A stretch of DNA of 64,000 nt from Bog-532 sp963742875 (GTDB lineage Bacteria > Actinomycetota > Actinomycetes > Streptosporangiales > Streptosporangiaceae), in contig CAVUNO010000025.1 of NCBI GenBank assembly GCA_963742875.1, positions 186,001 through 250,000 on the forward strand, written 5' to 3'. This document shows positions 44,531-52,165 of the stretch, piece by piece. The notes under the pieces are model-generated. The model was not told the DNA's origin, made no database searches, and was given only the letters and a program-made list of their open reading frames with translations. Position numbers and translations under genes: made by a program. Numbering within the stretch: the first letter of the stretch is position 1; every line of letters begins with the position of its first letter.

Positions 44531-46190
44531 GACTCCTCCAACGCAAGTGCGAACTTGGGGCAGGCTCCGCGTCGTCGTCACTGTCCGTGCTGACGGTGGC
44601 GGGTGCGGGCGTGTCGCCTCGTGCGGGGATGGAGTGACGGATCACGATCCTGCCGGGGCCGACCAGGACTTCCTTCACGAGCAGGCGCAGGACGCGCTGG
44701 CGGTCCTCGATGGTTGCGGTGACCGCGGATTTGCGGAGAGTGGCCAGGAAGCCCTCGAGGTTGTCGGCGAGCTTGAGGTAGACCTCGCGGTCGGCGAGCT
44801 GGGCGTCGAGGGCCTGGGCCTGGTGGCGCAGGCTGGTCTCGCGGGCGCGCAGATCGGGCATCCGGGCACGGAGCTCGTCGAGGGAGAGGAGGTCTTCCTG
44901 GTAGGCGCCGATCAGCCTGGTGATCGCGCTGGTGGTTTTGGCGAGGGCGTCGTCCAGGCGCTTGCGCTGGGCGGTGGCCGGGTCGGCGGTGCGGATCTGG
45001 GCCAGGCGCTTGCCGATCTCGGCGCGGATCAGGGACGGGTCGGTGAGCAGGCCTGTGATGTGATCCCAGACGACCTGGTCGAGGTAGTCGGCGCGGACGG
45101 GCTTGCTGTCGCAGACCTTGCCGTGCTCGAACCGGTAGTTGTCGCTGCCGATGCACCGGTAGTAGAAGATCTTGCTGCCGGCGCTGGTCGTGGTGTGGCC
45201 GCGGTAGCAGGCGTATCCGCAGCCCGAGCAGGCGGCCAGGCCCTGGAGCAGGGACGGGATCTTGCTGGCGCGGTAGGCGAACTTCTTGTTATCGGCCAGG
45301 CGGCGTGCCACCCGGTCGAAGGTGGCCTCGTCGACCAGGGCCGGGACGTCGATCTCGAGCCAGTCGGCGCGGGGGCGGTCCACGGTGGTGCAGGCGGTGC
45401 CGGTGGCGCGCCCGGCCTGCCGGGCGACCCGGTTGCGGCCGGCCTGCTGGCTGAGGCGGCCGGTCTTGCCGAAGCAGGCCCGGCCGGCGTAGGCGGGGTT
45501 GCGGAGCATGCCCCAGATCGTGGAGCGGTCCCAGCGGGCCTTGCCGGTGCGGGTGGTGACACCGGTGCTGCCCAGCCACCGGGCCAGCTCAGCGATGGCC
45601 ACGCCCTCGTCGGCGTAGCGGCGGAACAGCCCGGCAACGATGGCGGCCTCGTGCGGCACGACCTCATACCGGGCGGCGGCGTGATCGTTCTTGCGCACGT
45701 ACCGGTACCCGAACGGGGCCCCCGACAGCACGTTCACGCTGCCGGACCTGGCGCGCTGGTTCTTGCCGCGGCGGGTCCGTTCCATGATCTGCGCCCGCTC
45801 ATACTCGGCGATCATGCCCTGGAACTGGACCAGCAGAGCATCCTCGGGCGTGTCCCCGGAGGGAGCCTTGAGGAACACCACCGATGTGCCCGCCCTGGCG
45901 AGCTCCTCCATCAGCAGCGCCTGGTAGGCGTACTTGCGGGCCAGCCGGTCCGGGGAGTGGCAGAGCACGACGTCCACCGGCACCTGGGCCACCAGGTCCC
46001 GGAGGGCGTCCAGGGCCGGGCGCACCAGCGACGCGCCCGAGTAGCCGTCATCCTCGAACACCCACTCTTGCGGGACGTCAAGCCCCAGCTGCCCGGCGTG
46101 GGCGCGCAGCGCCTCGGTCTGGGAGACGATCGTCTCCTGCTCCTTCTGCCGGGCGCTGGAGACCCGCGCGTAGATCGCCGCGCTGGTCAT
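44415..46190 (-). CDS. Large serine recombinase of the transposon
   Basis: 591 residues. The resolvase domain has catalytic Ser11 (IYARVSSARQ) and downstream Arg residues (RLARKYAYQ). A recombinase domain (about 160-280), zinc ribbon (CSGCGYACY ... CIGSDNYRFEHGKVC) and a coiled-coil C-terminal region follow. The frame runs past the terminal repeat at 44531 into intron A, so the last 40 residues are probably not native and the original stop may have been lost or the protein simply ends with host sequence. Likely catalyses insertion and excision of the element. Confidence 0.88.
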   Translation of the reverse strand: MTSAAIYARVSSARQKEQETIVSQTEALRAHAGQLGLDVPQEWVFEDDGYSGASLVRPALDALRDLVAQVPVDVVLCHSPDRLARKYAYQALLMEELARAGTSVVFLKAPSGDTPEDALLVQFQGMIAEYERAQIMERTRRGKNQRARSGSVNVLSGAPFGYRYVRKNDHAAARYEVVPHEAAIVAGLFRRYADEGVAIAELARWLGSTGVTTRTGKARWDRSTIWGMLRNPAYAGRACFGKTGRLSQQAGRNRVARQAGRATGTACTTVDRPRADWLEIDVPALVDEATFDRVARRLADNKKFAYRASKIPSLLQGLAACSGCGYACYRGHTTTSAGSKIFYYRCIGSDNYRFEHGKVCDSKPVRADYLDQVVWDHITGLLTDPSLIRAEIGKRLAQIRTADPATAQRKRLDDALAKTTSAITRLIGAYQEDLLSLDELRARMPDLRARETSLRHQAQALDAQLADREVYLKLADNLEGFLATLRKSAVTATIEDRQRVLRLLVKEVLVGPGRIVIRHSIPARGDTPAPATVSTDSDDDAEPAPSSHLRWRSRQPVALERGIARHGAGRRGPVLPERQRRPRLPAPGPLR

Positions 46191-46326
46191 CGCGGCACCG
46201 TCCTTCCTGACCGCCCCGCATGCTGCGAGAGGGCCCTTCGGGGACCATGATCTTGTAGGCCGCCGACAATTCCGCGGCCCCGAGGCGGTCGAAGACGAAC
46301 ACGGTCTCGACCACCGGCTCGCTCAC
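46078..46326 (-). CDS. Small coupled protein of the transposon, unknown
   Basis: 82 residues starting MSEPVVETVFVFDRLGAAELSAAYKIMVP. It overlaps the upstream HTH gene by 4 bp (ATGA) and the recombinase start by about 110 bases in another frame. Only the first 45 residues look like a folded protein, so the true product may be short. It may couple translation of the recombinase. Confidence 0.45.
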   Translation of the reverse strand: MSEPVVETVFVFDRLGAAELSAAYKIMVPEGPSRSMRGGQEGRCRDDQRGDLRAGLQRPAEGAGDDRLPDRGAARPRRAAGA

Positions 46327-46667
46327 CTGCGGGGATAGCTTCTGCGGCCCCGCGCGAGAAACTCTTCCAGCGCCTGGGTCACCACGGCGGAGATCGACCT
46401 CCCCGACGCCCGGGCATGCTCGCGCACCTGCTGCGCAAGACTGGCCGGCACCTTGACCGTGAACACCGTCGCGGGCTCGGGGACCACCACAGCTCCCGAC
46501 CGGGCCGCGGCCTCCGCGTAGCGGCGGCCCTGACGCTGCGAGCAGCCGAATCGCCCGGCCAGCACCCGGGCTGCCTCAGCCATCGGCACCCCCGCGGCCA
46601 CCAGCTCGGCGGCCGCGTTGACACGCTCGGCGTACTCCACGCCACCCACCCGGCCACCGCGAGACAT
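46323..46667 (-). CDS. HTH and ribbon-helix-helix protein of the transposon
   Basis: 114 residues. An N-terminal helix-turn-helix-like part (ELVAAGVPMAEAARVLAGRF with CSQRQGRRYAE) is joined to a C-terminal ribbon-helix-helix (FTVKVPASLAQQVREHARAS, then ISAVVTQALEEFL). Two DNA-binding folds in one small protein next to a serine recombinase suggest a regulator or directionality factor. First gene of the three-gene unit. Confidence 0.72.
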   Translation of the reverse strand: MSRGGRVGGVEYAERVNAAAELVAAGVPMAEAARVLAGRFGCSQRQGRRYAEAAARSGAVVVPEPATVFTVKVPASLAQQVREHARASGRSISAVVTQALEEFLARGRRSYPRR

Positions 46668-46784
46668 GCCACCAACGTACTACCCAACATGTCACACATC
46701 CACCGCAACACGCCGGGGCCGCTCGCAACGCCGGTAACCCAGCGTCACCTCAAAGCAGAAGTTGCCACTTGCGTTGGAGGAGTC

Positions 46785-47032
46785 ACCACACCGCCCTGTG
46801 GGGCGCCCTCGCCGGTCGGGGAGAGAACCCCATCCTCGATCACGCCCGCTTCCAGCCACTGTCGCACCAGGCCCCGTGCGGGGAAGGTGCCCAGCGACGC
46901 GAGGATGTGATCGTGGCTGAGCCGGTCGAATGCCGACTGGAGGTCGGCGTCCAGCGCCCACACCCGCTTCGCGGACTTGCCGCTCGCGGTGGTGTGGATG
47001 GCCACGATCGCGTCGTGGCAGCCCCGGCCGGG
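46785..47032 (-). pseudogene. ltrA: Intron A reverse transcriptase, middle piece
   Basis: Reads PGRGCHDAIVAIHTTASGK, ALDADLQSAFDRLSHDHI and TGEGAPQGGV before the transposon end. It corresponds to residues of about 175-265 in the complete relative at 212-2011. Upstream it is interrupted by group II intron B inside the FR-PGRGC segment. Confidence 0.85.
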
Positions 47033-47106
47033 GTGAGTCGGCGGAGGGAATCGCACCCCCCGCCGCTCGCAGGACCGGACGTGACGATCTCTCGTCATCC
47101 GGCCCC
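47033..47106 (-). ncRNA. Intron B domains V and VI
   Basis: GGGCCGGATGACGAGAG then ATCGTCACGTCCGGTCC forms domain V; the following GAG-CGGCGGGGGG ... CCCTCCGCCG-A-CTC forms domain VI with a single bulged A. It differs from introns 1 and A, so B belongs to another intron lineage. Confidence 0.75.
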
Positions 47107-47732
47107 CACAGTCCGGCCGGAGGTGTGTGCGACGAGGTCCCAGTGGGCGAAGAGCCTGGGCTCTCGCCGACGGACACCGTATAGCCAGGCCCACGCCCTA
47201 TCAGGCCTGCCCCGCAGTCGTTTGAATTTGTGCATTGCCCATCGAACAATGTGCTCGTCGATGCGCTTTGCGAGGAAGTACAACTCTGAGCGGTAGAAGC
47301 GCCCGTAATAGTTGATCCAGCCTCGCACCTGTGGATTGATATCCTCAGCGAGACCGGACAGATCCGTCCTGCTCCGACGTTTGAGGTGCCAGTCTCTGAT
47401 CTGCTTTCCTTTCGCCTTCCTCGCCTTGTTGCTCATGGCCGGATTGAAGCTTACAAAGAAGCCCCGCGGGCCTCGGACAACTCGCGCCCGGAAGGTATAT
47501 CCGAGGAAATCAAAGCTGGTGTGCTCAGAATTTCCCCGGCGGATCGCATCCTTACAATATGCGATCTTTGTCTTCTCCGGGTGCAGTTCGAGGCCCACGG
47601 CCGCGAACCGGTCGGCGACGGCAGCCAGCAGACGCCTGGCCTGACCCTCAGTCTTGCAATGGGCGATAACGTCGTCCGCGTACCGTTCGAACGGACAGGC
47701 CGGGAACTCCCGGTCCATCCACCGATCAAACG
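47095..47732 (-). pseudogene. ltrA: Intron B reverse transcriptase, C-terminal piece
   Basis: Starts in AFDRWMDREFPACPFERYADD (catalytic YADD) and goes through EKTKIAYCKD, TSFDFLGYTF and the maturase segment NPQVRGWINYYGRFYRS to the natural end without an HNH domain. The upstream part is at 49340-50037, beyond the ISL3-type element. Confidence 0.85.
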
Positions 47733-47740
47733 CATAATGC

Positions 47741-49331
47741 GGCTCTTCGAAGTTAACCGGGATGCTGCTTTCGCCCGATAACTCTGGGTGACTTCCTCTG
47801 TTGCTGAAGGTGCCCGGCAGATGCGGGGTCTTGCCAGTTCGCGCGGCCGGTACCAGCGTGTCACCCTGACCAAGGAGCCCGCGGCTCCTACGATCTTGGG
47901 TCTCACCACAAGACTTCAAGATCATCAGAAAGCCGCGGGCATCGTGTTCCACGATACGGCGTCTGTGCTATTCGGCGTGGAGGGCCTGCAGATCACCGAT
48001 GCGGAGTCCGGGCCGGGCGGCACGCTGGAGGTATGGGCGGTCACTGATCACGCAGCCGCTAGCGCGTGCCCGGACTGCGGCACTGTGGCGGGCCGGGTCC
48101 ATGAGCAGGTGCTGACCCAGCCGCGGGATGTGGCCCGGGGCCTGGATGCGGTGCAGGTGTGGTGGGTGAAGCGGCGCTGGAAATGTGAAGCCGGGGAGTG
48201 TGAGCGGAAGACGTTCACCGAGTGGGTGCCGCAGGTGCCGCCGCGGTGCCGGCTGACCGGGCGGCTGCGGGAGCAGGCCGCGGCGGAGATCGCGGAGCGC
48301 GGCATCACCCCGGCGGAGGCGGCCCGGGGTAACGGCATGTCCTGGCCGGTCGCGCACGGGGCGTTCGCTGCCCGGGCGGACCCACTGCTGGAGCAGGCCC
48401 CGGCACCGGTGGCGCACCTGGGCATCGACGAGCACCGCCGCGGCCGGCCCCGGTGGCGGATCGATGAGGACACCGGGGAGTACGTGCTGCTCGCAGACCG
48501 GTGGCATACCTGCTTCTTCGACCTGTCCGGCGGCCAGGGGCTGCTGGGGCAGGTGGAAGGGCGCACTGCTGATGACGCCGCGTACTGGCTGGCGCTGGCC
48601 ACCCCGGCGTGGCGGGACGCGGTCCGGGTCGTCGCGATCGACATGTGCACCATCTACGCCTCCGCGGTGCGCCGGATGCTGCCCGGCGCGCAGCTGGTGG
48701 CGGACTTGTTCCACGTCGTGCACCTGGCGGTCAAGATGACCGGGGACGTGCGGCGCCGGGTGGTGCGCGGCAAATACGGCCGCCGCGGCCGGACCGGCGA
48801 CCCGGAGTATGGCATCAAGGGCCTGCTAGTGCAGAACCTGGAGCACCTGTCACCGGGCCAGTTCGCCAAGGTCATGGCCGCCCTGGGCAGTGATCCGGCC
48901 GGGCAGGAGATCGCTGCGGCCTGGATCGGCAAGGAGAAACTCCGCGACGTCCTGAACCTGCGGGCCCGCGTCACCGGCTCGGCCCCGTGCGAGCGCGACG
49001 TCCGCGGCCGGCTCTTTGCCTTCTACGACTGGTGCGCCCAAAACGATGACATCCCCGAGCTGCTGTCCCTGGCCAGGACGGTATCCCGGTGGGAGGACGA
49101 GATCGTCGCGGCGGTCCTGACCGGGGTCACGAACGCCGTTTCCGAGAGCCTGAACCGGCTCGCCAAGCTCGAAGCCCGCATGGCATACGGGTTCCGCAAC
49201 CCGGCCAGCCAGCGCCGCGCGTCCGGACGGCCTGCACCAGGGGTTCACGACGGCGCTCACGACACGTAACCAGGAAGAGGACGCGGTCGGTAACCAGACG
49301 GCAACACGATCCCGATTAACTTCCAAGAGCC
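47741..49331 (+). mobile_element. ISL3-family insertion sequence
   Basis: Inverted ends GGCTCTTCGAAGTTAA (47741 onwards) and GGCTCTTGGAAGTTAA (complement, ending at 49331), with a perfect 8-bp target duplication CATAATGC at 47733-47740 and 49332-49339. This is typical for the family. Removing the element and one duplicate joins LFMHY to AFDRWM in the intron B reverse transcriptase in frame. Length is 1591 bp. Confidence 0.93.
47944..49269 (+). CDS. ISL3-family transposase, C-terminus frame-shifted
   Basis: About 440 residues from a GTG at 47944; a GTG at 47788 would add 52 non-typical residues. An N-terminal zinc finger (ACPDCGTV ... KCEAGECERKTF) precedes an HTH and the DDE domain, with Asp residues in LGIDEHRRGRP and VVAIDMCTIY and the Glu in NAVSESLNR. 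Near 49215 one base seems lost: the other frame continues RRVRTACTRGSRRRSRH, the usual family end. Only the last residues differ, so activity is uncertain. Confidence 0.85.
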   Translation: MFHDTASVLFGVEGLQITDAESGPGGTLEVWAVTDHAAASACPDCGTVAGRVHEQVLTQPRDVARGLDAVQVWWVKRRWKCEAGECERKTFTEWVPQVPPRCRLTGRLREQAAAEIAERGITPAEAARGNGMSWPVAHGAFAARADPLLEQAPAPVAHLGIDEHRRGRPRWRIDEDTGEYVLLADRWHTCFFDLSGGQGLLGQVEGRTADDAAYWLALATPAWRDAVRVVAIDMCTIYASAVRRMLPGAQLVADLFHVVHLAVKMTGDVRRRVVRGKYGRRGRTGDPEYGIKGLLVQNLEHLSPGQFAKVMAALGSDPAGQEIAAAWIGKEKLRDVLNLRARVTGSAPCERDVRGRLFAFYDWCAQNDDIPELLSLARTVSRWEDEIVAAVLTGVTNAVSESLNRLAKLEARMAYGFRNPASQRRASGRPAPGVHDGAHDT

Positions 49332-49339
49332 CATAATGC

Positions 49340-50037
49340 ATGAACAGGTTAGCCAGCACAGGTGAGATGGGGGACCCCTGCGGGGTCCCCTTTTCCCGCG
49401 CCGCCACGGTCCCATCCGGCATCTGCATCGGGGCTTTCAGCCACCGCTCGACGCACAGCAGGACCCAGCGCTCACCGGTGTGGTGAGCTACCGCCTTGAG
49501 CAGCAAATCATGAGGAACGCTGTCGAAAAAGGCCCGGATATCAAGATCTAGAATCCAGCCGAGCCGCCAGCAGCGCTCCCGGGTCACGGCCAGCGCGTCA
49601 TGGGCATTTCGCCCCGGACGATAACCGTAACTGTCATGGTGGAAAATCGGCTCTAGCTTCTCTTCCAGCAGCATCGCTGCCGCGGTCTGCGCCACCCGGT
49701 CTGCCGTGTTCGGCACCCCGAGAATCCGCACCCCCAGACCATGATCTTTCGGTATCTCTACCGCTCGGACCGGCCCCGGGAAATAACTCCCCGATGACAT
49801 CCTGTTCCACAAAAGGTAGAGATTATCCCTCTCCCGCTCGCCGAACTCGGCGATACTCACGGCATCTACGCCCGGTGCGCCCCTGTTGGCCCGGACCTTC
49901 TCCCACGCCCCGTATATCAGGCGCTTATCGATCTCAAACGACTTCACCTTCGGCTTGGGTCTCGCCAGCGGCTCCTCCCCGATAGGGTTGGCCGCCGGTT
50001 GACCCTGGTCTGCCCGGCCCCTTGGCTCCAGCCCCAT
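49340..50037 (-). pseudogene. ltrA: Intron B reverse transcriptase, N-terminal piece
   Basis: From ATG about 50037 (MGLEPRGRADQGQPAANP): FEIDKRLIYGAWEKVRANRG, LGVRILGVPNTADRVAQTAA, FHHDSYGYRPGRNAHDAL, ILDLDIRAFFDSVPHDLL and KGTPQGSPISPVLANLFMHY, after which the ISL3-type element interrupts. Together with 47095-47732 it makes a complete protein of about 445 residues. Confidence 0.85.
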
Positions 50038-50577
50038 TACAGGGCCTTCCTCGCTACTACGGGCCGGCCCGCCCCTGTGCCCCGCCTCGGTACTCTGCCG
50101 CTCGCGGTTTCTGCCGCTCGCGGTCCTCCCTCTCGCGACCAGGCAGCAACACCCCGGCCGACGGCATCGGGACGACAGGTTCTCCTGTTCCATGCCAGCG
50201 CCCGCGACGGGCTCACGCCACCTCTACACCGGACACCACCAAGACAGCATGCAGTCAGCTTCCTGGCTGAGGGCCCGCCCGCAGGGCGCGCCTTTGTCCC
50301 GGGACTTCCGACCGGCCCCGGTTTTGATGTCGGCATTCTACGGTTTCGATGCGTCAGCAGTGGTTCACACATGTTCGTCTTCCCGTCGCACACCTCGCCC
50401 CGCTCCCGGCGGGACTTTCCCGCATCGCTCACGACCCCGGCTCTTAACCGACGCCGCATGCGGTGGTTTGGGACCTCCGACTGCCCGGCGATCCCGGAGG
50501 ACCTACCTCCATCACTGGCACAGCACGGTTCATGACGGCGATCATCTACCTCACGTCACTCCCCTTTCAGGACACAC

Positions 50578-51112
50578 GCCGGAAGCCGTAGGACTTCGGC
50601 TCGAACCGTGACTCCCACCCGGGTTCCAGCGCGTTCACCGCCAGGGCCTGAAGCGCCCGGTCGGCGATCACCGGTATCCCGAGGCCGCGACGGCGGCCGT
50701 TGCTCTTAGGCACATACACCCGCTTGACCGGCCGCGGCCTCCACGCGGACGTCCCGTGCTGGAGCCGGGCGGCCATGCCGGCCTTTCCCCAGCTGCCGAG
50801 CACGATGCGCCCGTCGACCCCGGCCGTCTTGCGGCCAGCGTTGACCTCCGTCACCCGCCGCACGCTCACCAGCGCGTTACTGCGGGACCGGAGCATCAGT
50901 TTCTGCAGGCCGCGGACCTTCTTCAGGTCCCCGGCCCGCGATGCCGCGAAGATCCGCTGCCGCAGCCGCCGTACGTTCTCCCCGGCCTGGCCCCAGTTCA
51001 CCTGGTCCCATTCCGGGAGGCCGTCCTCCGGTCCGTTCACCAGGACCGGCGCTGACGCTAGCGAGTCAGCGGTGCCGTTCACGGTGTCCAACTTGCCCTT
51101 CGGTTCCGGCGT
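50578..51112 (-). pseudogene. ltrA: Intron A reverse transcriptase, N-terminal piece
   Basis: TPEPKGKLDTVNG, ENVRRLRQRIFAASRAGDL, VRRVTEVNAGRKTAGVDG and RFEPKSYGFR match the complete intron 1 protein in order. The position of its ATG appears as ACG here, so the start itself may be lost. It stops at the insertion point of intron B. Confidence 0.8.
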
Positions 51113-51758
51113 TGCAGCTTGCTTTCCTCCGCAGGCCCACCAGACCCGCGTCAGCGCCCTTTCAGGCCGGGGCAGAGCCCCTATCCGGCCGGTTATGCGG
51201 GAGCCGCTGGCGGAGGGGCCAGCATCCGGTTCCCGGTTTCCCGGTGCCTTTCGGCCGCCGGCGTTCGCTTCTCGGGTCATCCTGCGCCCGCTGGGGAAGT
51301 TGAGCCTTTCTCGCGTCCGGCCTACCGGCGGGCAGTGCCTGCCGGACCCCATCGGGGTTGTCACGTTCCGCTTGGCCGAGTTGCGGCCCGGGGTGGGTGC
51401 CGCCTGAACCCCGGGGACGGTGGTGTGCTCCCGACCGGTCGTTGGACCCCGGTCGGCACCTGCCGCCTTCCAGCGGCGGTCCCTTTCCTCCCGCCCGTGC
51501 ATTCCGCCTGCGGGAGTCCACCTAACGGGGCGTCATCGGCGATTCACTCGCGTTCACCCGTCCGGCCTTCCCCAGCCTGTGACCCCCAGACGGAACGGGG
51601 GTCCTTGGGCGTTACCCCGGGCTCCGCACCCCGCGGTTACCCGCAGCGCACGCCAGGGCGGGGACGGTCCTTGCACACTGGACCGGGAGCTATGTCACCG
51701 ACATAAGCCGGTCCTCCTTCTGCGAGCTCCGCTCGCTCCAAGCGACTTCGTGTCGCAC

Positions 51759-51926
51759 CCAGCGCTGATGGTAATCCGCGACGGGATCATCCTCTATGCG
51801 CAGCCTGGCGCGCTGCCGGAGCCGGCGCTGGAGCAGCTGATCGCCAACGCCCGCGAGCTCGACATGGACGAGGTCCGGGCGAGCGTCGCGGAACGCGGCG
51901 GGTCCGTCCCGTCCGGGGGTGCATGA
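51759..51926 (+). pseudogene. trxA: Thioredoxin, 3' part (exon 2)
   Basis: PALMVIRDGIILYAQPGALP then EPALEQLIANARELDMDEVR to a TGA stop at 51926 is the second half of a thioredoxin, in frame with 43229-43445 once intron A is removed. Combined length is about 127 residues. Confidence 0.85.
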
Positions 51927-52075
51927 GCCTTCCGGATTCACCGACCGGCAATCGGCCAGGCTTCAGCTGCGATGCGGTCCTCCCCGGACGCGAACATGAA
52001 GATGGGCGGTATGGCCACCGTAGCGAGCCGGGCCCGCTGTTGCGTCCCGGCCGAGGGTAGGCAGGCCATTCACTA

Positions 52076-52089
52076 TACCCCCATGGGTA
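52076..52089. promoter_or_regulatory. CstR-type operator before the class V aminotransferase gene
   Basis: TACCCCCATGGGTA within CTATACCC...GGGTATAG, 77 bases upstream of the ATG at 52166. Confidence 0.8.
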
Positions 52090-52165
52090 TAGTGAGCCTA
52101 TGAGGCCGGGAGGTCGCTCGCTGGCGGATCACCGGCGGCGGCCCACCGGGGCAAAGGGGGCTAGC

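Larger units (their letters stand above)
44531..46784 (-). mobile_element. Serine-recombinase transposon with 26-bp inverted ends
   Basis: GACTCCTCCAACGCAAGTG plus seven further bases at 44531-44556 is inverted at 46759-46784 with two mismatches. On the reverse strand both junctions show GT next to the repeat, consistent with a 2-bp GT crossover duplicated by a serine recombinase; collapsing them restores GGC GGT GTG GTC AGC CCG (GGVVSP) in the interrupted gene. Cargo is the HTH-RHH gene, a small coupled gene and the recombinase. Length is 2254 bp. Confidence 0.82.
47033..50577 (-). mobile_element. Group II intron B inserted in intron A's reverse transcriptase gene
   Basis: 5' end GTGTGTCCTGAAAGG (complement of about 50563-50577) and 3' end CCGACTCACC at 47033 with the branch A seven bases from the end. 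Excising 47033-50577 joins TTC CGG C to CC GGC CGG GGC TGC and restores FRPGRGC, the sequence in the intact relative. Its own reverse transcriptase gene is split by the ISL3-type element; without that, the intron is about 1.95 kb, a usual size. Confidence 0.85.
43446..51758 (-). mobile_element. Group II intron A, antisense in trxA, with nested insertions (8313 bp)
   Basis: 5' end GTGCGACACGAAG (complement of 51746-51758) fits GUGYG. The 3' end is GCTACCCGAC with the branch A seven bases from the end. Domain V lies at 43487-43522 (GAGCCGAGTTGCGG...CCGGTTC). Removing the transposon at 44531-46784 and intron B at 47033-50577 leaves about 2.5 kb, a normal size. Its reverse transcriptase gene is in three pieces, so the intron can no longer encode an active protein. 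Confidence 0.85.

Noticed and set aside
44493..46250. 585-residue forward frame opposite the serine recombinase
   Set aside because: Val/Gly-rich antisense shadow; the reverse strand has a complete recombinase with catalytic Ser.
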